Below are positions 12,043-39,463 of a DNA stretch of 62,000 nucleotides, piece after piece. Every line of letters starts with the position of its first letter. Within the stretch, counting starts at the first letter, position 1. Below the pieces are notes generated by a model that was given only the letters and a program-made list of their open reading frames with translations, was not told where the DNA came from and did not search any database. The DNA comes from Glandiceps talaboti (lineage: Eukaryota; Hemichordata; Enteropneusta; Spengelidae), in assembly GCF_964340395.1 (NCBI RefSeq), contig NC_135557.1, positions 25,440,114-25,502,113 on the forward strand, read 5' to 3'. The position numbers and the translations under genes were made by a program.

Positions 12043-14342
12043 CATGATGCTATGACAATATTCAATGACGACTTTTAGGCTGCAAACTTTAATTGTTGTT
12101 AATTATTGACAAAACGCATGACATGTGACTGACGATGTTGCCCTCTCAGGGTTTAATTTGTCTGCCTCCTTCAAACAATACGGATTACAGTGCCCAATGA
12201 AACATTTCAATGAAGTGGATATCAATTGCTAAACCTCCATATTGTATTGGACAAAACATGAATACACCATTTAGTTAAAATATCTTAAAATACTGGTTTA
12301 TACCGCCAATCTATGTTGCTGTTTTTGCTCTTAATGAAATATATATAATATATTGAGCATAACAATGTGTTTAGACTTTTTAAAAAATAAAATCGCAAAT
12401 ATAAATCAAAAAGAACTTTTTACTCTATTAACGATTAGATTCATCTAAGTCTTGATTTGATTTATCGTGTATACACCTACACAAAATATGATGATTCTAC
12501 CATTGACATGAAAATTGGACTTATAAATCCATTAAATATAGAGGCATATATGAATACCTTTTGATATTAATCTATGTATTAGGTCTAAAGGCAAAGTAAC
12601 TCACCAGTAGGACTTCTGTGCTGTTATAATAGTACCCTAGGAAAAATAGAAACATAGTAGTGTCCTCTCTCTATAATGAATAATGGCGTGTATAATATGT
12701 TGTCTATTAGAGTGCTTGAATATATTGCTCTCTCTATACAAATTGGGTTAATATGGGTCACTAGTTCATACCATGTGACAGGGTCTAAGCCAGTCACTGA
12801 CGGTTGTATGAAAACAATGTGTTATAATACAATAAGAGAACTGTTAACAAAAATGATATAGCAATTCCGCTGTGACGTCACTGTGTGATTTATATATGTA
12901 GAGTTATCTGCCAATTTAGAAGTAATCACTCTAAGTTACAGAATGTATTATCATTATATCACATAATGTACTAGAAGTGTCTTGCTAATGTTCTTTGTAA
13001 TGGGGAACTTGCAAACCCTCCATGTTGAATGTTGCATCATGGGAATGTGATAATAAATACTATTCAATTAGTATTATAACAATGTTGATACATTGTTTGT
13101 AACAACAAATAATTAATTCATAGTCATCATGACCATTGTGGGGGTTTATTTTATCAGTAGCTCAAGATTAGATATTACGATAACCACAGATAATCCCATA
13201 GTCTCTTACGTCTGAGCATGCTCAGTATGGATTGCAAGTTCCCTGTTGCGTGCTTTCAACTGTACATGCTCAAACCAAAGAAGAACAGTCGAGTGACTCT
13301 ACAACATTGTGACTGAATAGCGGCTACAATACAATACATGTTTCATTGGCATAATACTGGATTTCTCATTAATAGATACACAAAGACTTTGAATGACATC
13401 TAAATTCGGACAAAAGGTTGATAAAATTCATCCTGAAAAAAGCCTCGTTACATCTAAATTAGAAATGAAGACTTCTGAAACTGATTAAATGTGTCTTATG
13501 TAATCATATCAAAATCGACAGTAGGAGCTATTTATACGATTTCCCCACTGTGCCACTTTAACGGTTACAGTTTATAATATGCTTCTGAGGTCGTCAATCC
13601 CCTTCATGACATCTCCAAGTCCAGTTATTAAACTGTCATGTTGTAATGTAACCTTTCAATACATGTCAAGAAAGATCCCTGTAATATCCTGTCTTCCAAA
13701 TACTTATCTCATCTTATTCTATGGCTTATTCTTTATGACGATTGTGAAAACTTTATAATATATCCTGCTATAATATGATGTACACAATACAATACACAGT
13801 GCAACGTAATTCTTTGAATTCCGCACTGTCAGCATGTCTTATACAATTATAGCATGATTGCCATGGAGATAAACGATATGATATGATATTCTGAAAATGT
13901 ATTGATAATATCACGCTGGTACAATGGGCATTACACATATAGTTTGTGAAGGATGTAAAGTTTGTGTTGAATAATCTGTGATTAGATACCATGACGAATA
14001 TTTTGTTGATGTTAAATAATCTATGATATAAATACGTGTCGAATATATTGGCCCAAAATTTTAATCGTGGACTTGGTATATTATGATGTAGAATAATGTA
14101 TAGATAAGAGGCTATTACTTTTAAATATAATACTGTAGACGATAACTCATTGTTTATCTAATGGCGAATTATGAACTACAATTATTGTGAGTCGTTCAGT
14201 GAATGACTTCTACTGGGTACATCGAGACACCTAAAAGCAATGCTGAGTTATTGAATACATGCACCTGGAGTAGAGTCCTTATAATGTGCTTCAATTACGC
14301 TACGTCATAGTTAAGATGTTATTATTACGAGATATATAATCT
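12043..14342. other. Unannotated AT-rich stretch
   Basis: About 2.3 kb in which I recognise no gene, RNA or repeat. Short open frames (12,676-12,861 plus; 13,768-13,992 minus) are not convincing. Confidence 0.4.
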
Positions 14343-14588
14343 GTGCTACGAGGCCAAATTCTCATCAAAGTGACCAGAGTTATCACTCTTCATACTCGAT
14401 CTTCCGCATGTCTTCTAGTTTCCTTGACGAGCCCATTCTCTGTTCTTGTATTTGTCACATACGTAAGACGTGTACGATATCGAACGGAAGTTGAAGATAG
14501 CGAATTTGGCGAGTATGGGGGCGAGCCATATACGCAGTTACAGCAGCTAACTAATGAACTTCTTACGTCTTTCTGTGAAATAAAGTAG
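14343..14588 (+). other. Open frame of unknown status, possible terminal exon
   Basis: An open frame ending in a TAG at 14,586-14,588 has no ATG, so it could only be coding as an exon. Its second half reads like real protein: a hydrophobic stretch (SPFSVLVFVTYV), a basic cluster (RRVRYR), then an acidic tail (EVEDSEFGEYGGEPYTQL). A pyrimidine-rich CTTCTAG lies at the start of the hydrophobic part and could be an acceptor. An AATAAA overlaps the end of the frame. No upstream exon and no family were recognised. Confidence 0.15.
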
Positions 14589-14936
14589 AGAAGAAGAAGT
14601 TATGCTATCAATTGCACTCTCTTTTTCTGTATAAGGTAACGACATAGAACATTACAAATTATGTTTATGACTTGTGATAGGATATAACAATAAATATATA
14701 AAGAAACTGAAAAATATTCAAACTAATTATAAGTTTTAAGTACAGACTTCATGTCGGAGTGTTTTACATTTTGTAAAAATTGAAAGTACAATGCAGTACA
14801 CTAGATATAAAGTTAATTTAGGGGAAATCTGTATGTTATAAACCATGTAAAGTTGAGAGTAAAAAATTGAGAACAATGTAATTGGGATCAATAGACAACT
14901 TTGCGTCTAGACGATGTTGGATGTCTAATGTTAGCC

Positions 14937-17640
14937 ATACCAATCATGTCCAATGAAATCACGACTATATCTATCGTATCCAATTAAATCACGGCCATAT
15001 CAATCGTGTCCAATGAAATCACGGCCATATCAATCATATCCAATGAAATCACGGCCATATCAATCGTGTCCAATGAAATCATAGCCATATCAATCGTGTC
15101 CAATGAAATCACGGCCATATCAATCGTGTCCAATGAAATCACGGCCATATCAATCGTGTCCAATGAAATCACGGCCATATCAATCGTGTCCAATGAAATC
15201 ACGGCCATATCAATCGTGTCCAATGAAATCACGACCATATCTATCATATCCAATGAAATCACGGCCATATCAATCGTGTCCAATGAAATCATAGCCATAT
15301 CAATCGTGTCCAATGAAATCACGGCCATATCAATCGTGTCCAATGAAATCACGGCCATATCAATCGTGTCCAATGAAATCACGGCCATATCAATCGTGTC
15401 CAATGAAATCACGGCCATATCAATCGTGTCCAATGAAATCACGACCATATCTATCATATCCAATGAAATCACGGCCATATCAATCGTGTCCAATGAAATC
15501 ACGGCCATATCAATCGTGTCCAATGAAATCACGGCCATATCAATCGTATCCAATGAAATCACGGCCATATCAATCGTGTCCAATGAAATCACGGCCATAT
15601 CAATCGTGTCAAATGAAATCACGACCATATCTATCGTATCCAATGAAATCACGGCCATATCAATCGTGTCCAATGAAATCACGGCCATATTTATCGTATC
15701 CAATGAAATCACGACCATATCAATCGTGTCCAATGAAATCACGACCATATCTATCATATCCAATGAAATCACGGCCATATCAATCGTGTCCAATGAAATC
15801 ACGGCCATATCAATCGTGTCCAATGAAATCACGGCCATATCAATCGTGTCCAATGAAATCACGGCCATATCAATCGTGTCCAATGAAATCACGGCCATAT
15901 CAATCGTGTCCAATGAAATCATAGCCATATCAATCGCGTCCAATGAAATCACGACCATATCTATCATATCCAATGAAATCACGGCCATATCAATCGTGTC
16001 CAATGAAATCACGACTATATCTATCGTATCCAATGAAATCACGGCCATATCAATCGCGTCCAATGAAATCACGACCATATCTATCATATCCAATGAAATC
16101 ACGACCATATCTATCATATCCAATGAAATCACGGCCATATCAATCATATCCAATGAAATCACGACCATATCTATCATATCCAATGAAATCACGGCCATAT
16201 CAATCGTGTCCAATGAAATCACGGCCATATCAATCGTGTCCAATGAAATCACGGCCATATCAATCGTATCCAATGAAATCACGACCATATCTATCATATC
16301 CAATGAAATCACGACCATATCTATCATATCCAATGAAATCACGGCCATATCAATCATATCCAATGAAATCACGGCCATATCAATCATATCCAATGAAATC
16401 ACGGCCATATCAATCGTGTCCAATGAAATCATAGCCATATCAATCATATCCAATGAAATCACGGCCATATCAATCATATCCAATGAAATCATGGCCATAT
16501 CAATCGTGTCCAATGAAATCATAGCCATATCAATCATGTCCAATGAAATCACGGCCATATCAATCGTGTCCAATGAAATCACGGCCATATCAATCGTGTC
16601 CAATGAAATCACGGCCATATCAATCGTGTCCAATGAAATCACAGCCATATCAATCGTGTCCAATGAAATCATAGCCATATCAATCGTGTCCAATGAAATC
16701 ACGGCCATATCAATCGTGTCCAATGAAATCACGGCCATATCAATCGTGTCCAATGAAATCACGACTATATCAATCGTGTCCAATGAAATCACGGCCATAT
16801 CAATCGTGTCCAATGAAATCACGGCCATATTTATTTATCGCGTCCAATGAAATCACGGCCATATCAATCGTGTCCAATGAAATCACAGCCATATCAATCG
16901 CGTCCAATGAAATCACGGCCATATCAATCGCGTCCAATGAAATCACGGCCATATCAATCGCGTCCAATGAAATCACGGCCATATCAATCGCGTCCAATGA
17001 AATCACGGCCATATCAATCGTGTCCAATGAAATCACGGCCATATCAATCGTGTCCAATGAAATCACGGCCATATCAATCGTGTCCAATGAAATCACGGCC
17101 ATATCAATCGCGTCCAATGAAATCACAGCCATATCAATCGCGTCCAATGAAATCATAGCCATATCAATCGTGTCCAATGAAACCATAGCCATATCAATCG
17201 TGTCCAATGAAATCACGGCCATATCAATCGTGTCCAATGAAATCACGGCCATATTTATCGCGTCCAATGAAATCACGGCCATATCAATCGTGTCCAATGA
17301 AATCACGGCCATATTTATCGTATCCAATGAAAACATAGCCATATCAATCGTGTCCAATGAAATCACGGCCATATCAATCGCGTCCAATGAAATCACTGCC
17401 ATGTCAATCGTGTCCAATGAAATCACGGCCATATCTATCATATCCAATGAAATCACGACCATATCTATCATATCCAATGAAATCACGGCCATATCAATCG
17501 TGTCCAATGAAATCACGGCCATATTTATCGTATCCAATGAAAACATAGCCATATTTATTTATCGTGTCCAATGAAATCACGGCCATATTTATCGTATCCA
17601 ATGAAATCACGGCCATATCTATCATATCCAGTGAAATCAC
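14937..17640. repeat. 30-bp satellite, about 90 copies
   Basis: The unit is 30 bp: GTGTCCAATGAAATCACGGC followed by CATATCAATC. Two identical 4-bp slips (CATATTTATTTATCG) at about 16,830 and 17,550 are the only breaks in register. Because 30 is a multiple of three and the consensus lacks stops in several frames, both strands show open frames of more than 600 codons (decapeptides SNEITAISIV, MKSRPYQSCP, MAVISLDTID). No codon bias or gene structure supports coding. Variants are linked within units: ACGACC tends to precede CTATCATATCC. Confidence 0.98.
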
Positions 17641-18083
17641 GTTCATTATTTATTAAAATGCATCTCGGGGACATTTCACATTTCAATTTTCTTAAAACTT
17701 CACAGCATGAGAGTTTATTCCTGGTCCCTTTGAAATTTAAACGAGATTTGGAATTCACCATCTTCAAGATGTTTTCATGGAAATCATCAAACTTGTATTT
17801 TCCAATAGAGTTAATACAGTATTAAGCAGCCATATTGTATTCTAAAATTTCGAAAGTGTGTAGAGTGATCTCAGATGTTTTTAATTATTTAAATTTTAAC
17901 AGCTAATATGTTGGTGTTTAGTTGTACAGAGTAAAACAAACGTTAACAGAGTTTATGTGCGATGTTTATCAGACGTTAATGTAATCAATATCGACACCCG
18001 CCAATGAACCGGCAACATAGATCTGACTACACGTGCGGTTGGATATATTTTATTTTTCATAAATCATAAAATATTTGGAACTG
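17641..18083. other. Spacer between two satellites
   Basis: AT-rich single-copy-looking DNA between the 30-bp and 49-bp arrays. No gene is seen. Confidence 0.5.
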
Positions 18084-20155
18084 TGTAGTCTTCACTATTA
18101 ACTGCATATATATTCAATAACTAGTTTTTTATAGTCTCTACTAATAACTGCATATACATAATTCAATAACTAGTTTTGTGTAGTCTTTACTAATAACTGC
18201 ATATACATAATTCAATGACTAGTTTTGTGTAGTCTTTACTAATAACTGCATATACATTCAATAACTAGTTTTGTGTAGTCTTTACTAATAACTGCATATA
18301 CATAATTCAATAACTAGTTTTGTGTAGTCTTTACTAATAACTGCATATATATAATTCAATAACTAGTTTTGTATAGTCTTTACTAATAACTGCATATATA
18401 TAATTCAATAACTAGTTTTGTGTAGTCTTTACTAATAACTGCATATATATAATTCAATAACTAGTTTTGTGTAGTCTTTACTAATAACTGCATATATATA
18501 ATTCAATAACTAGTTTTGTGTAGTCTTTACTAATAACTGCATATATATAATTCAATAACTAGTTTTGTGTAGTCTTTACTAATAACTGCATATATATAAT
18601 TCAATAACTAGTTTTGTGTAGTCTTTACTAATAACTGCATATACATTCAATAACTAGTTTTGTATAGTCTTTACTAATAACTGCATATATATAATTCAAT
18701 AACTAGTTTTGTGTAGTCTTTACTAATAACTGCATATATATAATTCAATAACTAGTTTTGTGTAGTCTTTACTAATAACTGCATATACATAATTCAATGA
18801 CTAGTTTTGTGTAGTCTTTACTAATAACTGCATATACATTCAATAACTAGTTTTGTGTAGTCTTTACTAATAACTGCATATATATAATTCAATAACTAGT
18901 TTTGTATAGTCTTTACTAATAACTGCATATATATAATTCAATAACTAGTTTTGTGTAGTCTTTACTAATAACTGCATATATATAATTCAATAACTAGTTT
19001 TGTATAGTCTTTACTAATAACTGCATATACATAATTCAATAACTAGTTTTGTATAGTCTTTACTAATAACTGCATATATATAATTCAATAACTAGTTTTG
19101 TGTAGTCTTTACTAATAACTGCATATATATAATTCAATAACTAGTTTTGTGTAGTCTTTACTAATAACTGCATATACATAATTCAATGACTAGTTTTGTG
19201 TAGTCTTTACTAATAACTGCATATACATTCAATAACTAGTTTTGTGTAGTCTTTACTAATAACTGCATATATATAATTCAATAACTAGTTTTGTGTAGTC
19301 TTTACTAATAACTGCATATATATAATTCAATAACTAGTTTTGTATAGTCTTTACTAATAACTGCATATACATAATTCAATGACTAGTTTTGTGTAGTCTT
19401 TACTAATAACTGCATATACATAATTCAATGACTAGTTTTGTGTAGTCTTTACTAATAACTGCATATATATAATTCAATAACTAGTTTTGTATAGTCTTTA
19501 CTAATAACTGCATATACATAATTCAATGACTAGTTTTGTGTAGTCTTTACTAATAACTGCATATACATAATTCAATAACTAGTTTTGTATAGTCTTTACT
19601 AATAACTGCATATATATAATTCAATAACTAGTTTTGTATAGTCTTTACTAATAACTGCATATACATAATTCAATGACTAGTTTTGTGTAGTCTTTACTAA
19701 TAACTGCATATACATAATTCAATAACTAGTTTTGTGTAGTCTTTACTAATAACTGCATATACATTCAATAACTAGTTTTGTGTAGTCTTTACTAATAACT
19801 GCATATACATTCAATAACTAGTTTTGTGTAGTCTTTACTAATAACTGCATATACATTCAATAACTAGTTTTGTGTAGTCTTTACTAATAACTGCATATAC
19901 ATTCAATAACTAGTTTTGTGTAGTCTTTACTAATAACTGCATATACATAATTCAATGACTAGTTTTGTATAGTCTTTACTAATAACTGCATATACATTCA
20001 ATAACTAGTTTTGTGTAGTCTTTACTAATAACTGCATATACATTCAATAACTAGTTTTGTGTAGTCTTTACTAATAACTGCATATACATAATTCAGTAAC
20101 TAGTTTTGTGTAGTCTTTACTAATAACTGCATATACATAATTCAGTAACTAGTTT
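18084..20155. repeat. 49-bp satellite (with 46-bp variant), about 43 copies
   Basis: The unit contains AACTAGTTTTGTGTAGTC then TTTACTAATAACTGCATATA. Two length classes exist: 49 bp (ATATAATTCAA) and 46 bp (ACATTCAA, lacking AAT). Point variants (GTATAG for GTGTAG, AATGACTAG for AATAACTAG, TATACATA for TATATATA) are scattered in runs. Each unit has an ACTAGT hexamer. It is non-coding. Confidence 0.97.
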
Positions 20156-20640
20156 CATAGAATCAAATCATATAATTATGATATTGTGTGTTATTCTTAT
20201 CGTCACGACTAAATGTTTTATTTCATGGAAACCCCCTATTCTGAAATGCCTATTTTTCAGCTTTTCAACGTCACAGCAAGCGAATGATAATGCCATTTTG
20301 ATTCTTAGAATGTTTTTTCGTGTACTCTTTGGAATACAGAGGTCGAACCCTAGGGGAGTTAATGACTTCTAAAGACTGTTCAAGTCAAGCATTTTACTTT
20401 AAGATACATCAATATGTCGTGAAAAACTGACTGATTTAATATATACATCACTTTCGCCATATGTTCTATTAGTCACGTTTTCTTGAAAAGCCAAAATGTC
20501 GATTAAAATTTTCGGTATTCTAATATTGCCTTTAGTGGACACATGTAATTGATAACCTAATTGAAAGGGGTCGCTGAGAAAGAACTTGTTTCTCCAATGA
20601 ATTCATCAACAGCTGTTGCAATGACAGGAAATTGGTTTAA
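20156..20640. other. Downstream flank of receptor exon 3
   Basis: Nothing is recognised. If the receptor uses the strong donor after exon 3, this is intron 3. If it reads through, the stop codon lies about 20,640. Confidence 0.4.
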
Positions 20641-20705
20641 CACAATACTTTATAACTTAGGGTGCTAACATGTGCAATGTATTCATAAGGCTTTTGTTGA
20701 CTCAC

Positions 20706-34851
<14,146 letters not shown>

Positions 34852-37142
34852 ATCGAGATATAGTAATGCCAGATTCGCAACAAGCAAGGAACTTATTGAC
34901 TCGCATCATTTATACACAAGGATTTGTATTTCACAGCGCCCTCAACGATAATTTCCACATCATTGCCCACGTTCCTTTGGGATGTTAATTTGCACATACG
35001 ATGTCTTCAGACGAGTCTTTCAAAGGGATACAGTTGCGGCGGTGTTGAATTAATAGAAATGTAGCTAGTGTAGCTATAAGGTACAGAAGCTCATATATAC
35101 AGCTGCAGAACAGAGAATGTGCACGATATTTTTATTCGCCTATATATATATTATATATATATATATATATATAAAGCAATTTGACCCTATAGATCGTGCA
35201 CTGCATCAAAATGTATCTAACGTTCTTAGCTATGATTTGAATTAATCTTTCTACACTCGTGTGTTTGAAACGTAAGCTAAGGGTAAACATTAAATGTTAA
35301 TGGAAAAGTATCTTGATTATAACAGAGTATAATTCGATCTACAAGTTATCCAAACATTCTGCATCTTTTACTGATTATGAAATCTTGACAAATTGAACGT
35401 AGTTCTTGTATATTCATCCATACATGAAAATCAGAGATTGGAATGACTCTGCTTTTACTCGGCAATGTGTTTAGTTCCATATGCACTTCTGTAGCACTTG
35501 TATATTCATCCATACATGAAAATAAGAGATTGGAATGACCTTGCTTTTACTCGGCAATGTGTTTAGTTCCATATGTAATTCTGTGCATGTTTCATTTAAA
35601 TGGATAACCATAAAACTTCCATAGATACCGTTATGTGTTAGAAGTTATTAATATTGACGTAACTAGTCTGTGAATGTGGAAAAATCAGTAAGCTTATAAT
35701 TGTTCTTCAAAAGATATTTAGTTTCTATTAAAGAATTTCAAAGGCAATATCTTCATAATTTTGCTAAATTATATTATGTCAATACACCTATTATATGTTA
35801 CCACATTGCAATCCTTTATTTTATTGTTACATACATTGAAACGCTAGACTTTGAGCTTTGAGAAGCTGGTTCCAGAACATTGATACGCGGGGTTTTGTGC
35901 TGAGAAGGTGATTCCTGAACACTGAAAAGCGAGGTTTTGAGCTGTGCGGACCTGATTTTTAAAACATCAGCGTTAAAAAAATATTATTTCTCTAGATGCT
36001 TTGCCATGTTTAACCCAAGCTATTTCCATTATTTTAAAATAAAGACATATCTAACTAGAATTGTCTATCTTTATTAATTTCATTTTATTTTTTTCACACA
36101 GAAATGCTAATAGTTCACCTAAGCTTTCGCGAGATATCCACCAGTGTTTACTCTTGCATACTTTTGGGTCAAATATCAAAGTTTTCTTAAGTCATGACTT
36201 GTTATCTAAATTTGAAAATCTCGAAAGTTGGTAACACATCGCCATCAGGGTTCGGGGGTGGGTAGTGAAGTTCGCACGTGAATTGCTTAATTAACACCCC
36301 CACCAGCCCGGTTCCCAATCAAAAATGTTCTAATGAAGTTAAGTTTAGGAACGTGGACTGAACATTTACACATGCTTTTTCATAATACTAGAGTATATAG
36401 TATAGTCATGGCTAAATGTCACAACAAATAGTCTAAGTAAAATAATACACTAGTATTAGAAGTGTTTTCGTTATCATAGTGTCAATGCCTTCAGGTCTAT
36501 GTCAGTTCTATTCCTATTTATATCCACATAACCATATTATAAAACGATTCTGACACAAAATTACCTTACAAATCTAATCTTACCATGTTTTACCTTGTGG
36601 CGTAAGAAATAAAACCGTCTTTCCCGCGGACAAATGGTTTGAGATCTAGAGTTACTCAATACTAGTATTAGCAATGTCACAATCATCGAGACATTTTTTT
36701 TTTGAATTTCTGAAAGCGATCGTTCGGTGTCTTATGTTGAAATCAGTGACTATGAATGATATGTGAACCCTTGTATTTCGTAAAATAAGCAATACTCTTT
36801 TGTGAGTTAACACCAATCGAGAGGGGTGAAAGTCAACTGGTATCGTATAGTGGTGGATATGTATGCTTTGTACAACACGAATACAATGGTGGTCTAAGTA
36901 AGTTACCTTCTCTAAGCTTATAGTTGACGATGGACAGTTATAAGATAAGATATAAACTGAATACCTCTGGTAGGGCAAACACAGGGTCTTAAAGCTACAC
37001 TAGCCACAACTGGATTTAATCAGGCAAAAAGCAGGTTTGACGATTGTTGTTGCAACGTTGGACTGTGTAATTGTAAATGGTCAGAACGTCCAACAACTAG
37101 TTAGACGGCTGGATGGACAGACATCGATTCTAAGCAAACAGA
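34852..37142. other. Region upstream of the GPCR gene
   Basis: This holds the presumed 5' untranslated and promoter region of the receptor. I cannot place a TATA box or transcription start. It contains a TA run (about 35,141-35,173) and a 92-bp tandem duplication (35,403-35,586). No other gene is recognised. Confidence 0.4.
35403..35586. repeat. 92-bp tandem duplication
   Basis: Two copies beginning CTTGTATATTCATCCATACA at 35,405 and 35,497, about 95% identical, include GGCAATGTGTTTAGTTCC. Confidence 0.92.
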
Positions 37143-37425
37143 CCAATGGGTTGTCGGTGGCCGAGCGGTTAGCTCGTACGCCTCTTACCTCTGCAGTCTG
37201 GGTTCGAACCCGCCTGGTGTTGGCTGGGTTTGATTTAAAATTTAACTAGGTCTGCATGTAAGAAGGGTGATGCTCAGTTTGACCCTGCCTAACAACGCAG
37301 GTTTTCCCCGGGCACTCCGGTTTCCTCCTGCTTCTTCATCACTAGGGCACTAGGGCGCTGCTCTGCGGCGACCATTCAACAAATTTCCGAATTTATTTGG
37401 ACAAATAAAGATTATTATTAAAGCT
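37143..37425 (+). mobile_element. tRNA-derived SINE (Ser/Leu-type head)
   Basis: The head has an A box in GGTGGCCGAGCGGTTAGCTC and a perfect B box in GGGTTCGAACCC 40 bases later, in the arrangement of a long-variable-arm tRNA. The acceptor stem does not pair, so it is not a working tRNA gene. The body includes GTTTTCCCCGGGCACTCCGG followed by TTTCCTCC, a conserved central motif seen in widespread animal SINEs (I recall it from the Nin-type domain, unverified). It ends with AAATAAAGATTATTATTA. No target-site duplication could be confirmed. Confidence 0.78.
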
Positions 37426-37472
37426 GGATATTGACTTCAAACGACGACCAATGTATTTGCTTTATCATTTGG

Positions 37473-37478
37473 TTTATT
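37473..37478 (-). terminator. Poly(A) signal of the decayed carboxypeptidase
   Basis: AATAAA on the minus strand about 80 bp after the stop codon of exon 10. Confidence 0.5.
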
Positions 37479-37555
37479 TGTTTTCCTTTCATGCATCTAT
37501 TTGATTCAAGACATGTTTTATATACACTATATCCACTTTCAGAATGATAAATTCC

Positions 37556-37740
37556 TTATAAATCGGCAAGATGTTGCAGTCCAGCGACAAGACCTGCATA
37601 GTTTTCTTCCGAACATGGTATGATTTCGTCTGAAGGTAGGAAATGACCGTTGTCCCCTTCATCACGAACAAGTACACTGAATGAGTGGATGATATTTTCA
37701 CCACCATATGCAAAGTCTACACTGTCACCTGACGTTATAG
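37556..37740 (-). pseudogene. Decayed CPA exon 10 (catalytic Glu replaced)
   Basis: 185 bp with stop TAA. AITSGDSVDFAYGG replaces [14 protein letters not shown], so Tyr248 is Ile. SFSVLVRDEGDNGHFLP replaces [17 protein letters not shown], so Glu270 is Leu. The end, SEENYAGLVAGLQHLADL, is slightly longer than in the intact copy. Confidence 0.93.
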
Positions 37741-37828
37741 CTGTAGAAATATCAAACAGAGGGAATCTCTCAATGTTTACATTCTACATTACTTTCATGT
37801 TACTACTGTATTTTGTCATACTGTGTAT

Positions 37829-38015
37829 ACATGTATGTATGTATGTATGTATGTATGTATGTATGTATGTATGTATGTATGTATGTATGTATGTATGTAT
37901 GTATGCATGAATGCATGCATGCATGCCTGCCTGCCTGTCTATCTGTCTGTCTGTCTGTCTGTATGTATGTATGTATGTATGTATGTATGTATGTATGTAT
38001 GCATGTATGTATGTA

Positions 38016-38069
<54 letters not shown>

Positions 38070-38355
38070 GTATGTATGTATGTATGTATGTATGTATGTG
38101 TGTATGTGTGTATGTATGTATGTATGTATGTATGTATGTATGTGCATGTGTGTGTATGTATGTATGTATGTATGTATGTATGTATGTATGTATGTATGTA
38201 TGTATGTATGTACGTACGTCCGTACGTACGTATGTATGTATGTATGTATGTATGTGTGTGTGTATGTATGTATGTATGTATGTATGTATGTATGTATGTA
38301 TGTATGTATGTATGTGTGTGTGTATGTATGTATGTATGCATGTATGTATGTGTAG
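37829..38355. repeat. ATGT compound microsatellite, 527 bp
   Basis: An ATGT array with inserted GCAT, GCCT, TCTG, GTGT and ACGT/CCGT blocks, in intron 9 of the decayed gene. MYVC/HTYI open frames on both strands are artefacts. Confidence 0.97.
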
Positions 38356-38409
38356 TCGTGTATATGTATATTGTTGGAAAGGTAAGGTTGACGTTATGCT
38401 TAGTTAAAT

Positions 38410-38440
38410 CATAGACCCTACACTAAATGGAGGGTCTATG
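38410..38440. repeat. 31-bp hairpin
   Basis: CATAGACCCT and AGGGTCTATG form a perfect 10-bp stem with an 11-nt loop, just after the ATGT array. Confidence 0.75.
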
Positions 38441-38621
38441 GTTAAATTGAGATATTTCATTTTTGTTTGGGTTTTTTTCATCCATTTCACTAGCCATCGT
38501 CAATTGTTAGTGTGAATTTAAAAAATAAAATTATTTATGTAATGGTTATATGTGAATAAACCATTAAAACTAGTTACTGTTACTTGTTTTCATAGCAGGT
38601 GTTATTGTCGTCGTCGTCATT

Positions 38622-38623
38622 GG

Positions 38624-38666
<43 letters not shown>

Positions 38667-38667
38667 G
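38622..38667. repeat. GTT trinucleotide run
   Basis: About 14 GTT units in intron 9 of the decayed gene, with more GTC/GTT runs on both sides. Confidence 0.95.
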
Positions 38668-38758
38668 ATGCTGTCGTTATTCCTGTTGTTGTTGTCGTCA
38701 TCTAATGTTGTTGCTGTTATTGATATTTAATTGATATAAAAGTATGCAAATTACTTAC

Positions 38759-38834
38759 CTACTGGCGATACATAGTTATATACTTTACCATGGACAGCGT
38801 TGATAGCATCAGTATGGACTTTCATATAGGATTC
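38759..38834 (-). pseudogene. Decayed CPA exon 9
   Basis: 76 bp: [20 protein letters not shown] then YVSPV. It is one codon shorter than the intact exon. The GSMTT motif at its end is replaced by VSPV. Confidence 0.88.
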
Positions 38835-39463
38835 CTGTCAAATATCAATTGTATTATTAAAAACATTGGAAATGGTCAACATATTTGATTGCTTTCAGTA
38901 ATCCATTTGTCTTCAATGTGTATGTAGTCATGCATGGAAACGACATTAACGAATCATTTCACTATATACAGGCAAGTCTATTGTTCTAATTTAAATGGCA
39001 TTAGCAATTATTCAAATCATACACTTTGTGACCCTGTTCCTTATATATACGTACATGCAAGCACAAGTGCAAATTCTGTGCTCCCTCCCACAGGGTTCAT
39101 ATAAACATGGTGACGTCCTTGCGTCCCCACGTAATCTTTGTTTAAACAGACTGGAGGAGGAGTTGGACATTTGCATATCATTATTACATGCTAAGCTCCC
39201 GCGATAGTCAAAGCATTATCAAAACAGACTATCAAATGTATTAATGAGCAATGAAGACAGCCTGTCAATTTGTGATGGATTACTACTGACTGACGTGCGC
39301 CATTCGTTCTTTGCTCACCATGACGTTCAAACACACTTGACACCTTTCGTTGGAACCTTGACTAGACTGGGATTAAGATGAAGTATTTAATACGTAATAG
39401 TGTCCCTGTCTGGAACTAGACTAGCAAGTGCATAACTTAGCCAAACTTAAGGGGATACATTAC

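Noticed and set aside
15006-16850. 614-codon open frames on both strands
   Set aside because: They are produced by a 30-bp satellite whose length is a multiple of three. There is no start context, splice structure or frame-specific conservation.
37148-37215. Functional tRNA gene for Ser or Leu
   Set aside because: A and B boxes are good, but the acceptor stem does not pair and the sequence continues into a SINE body.
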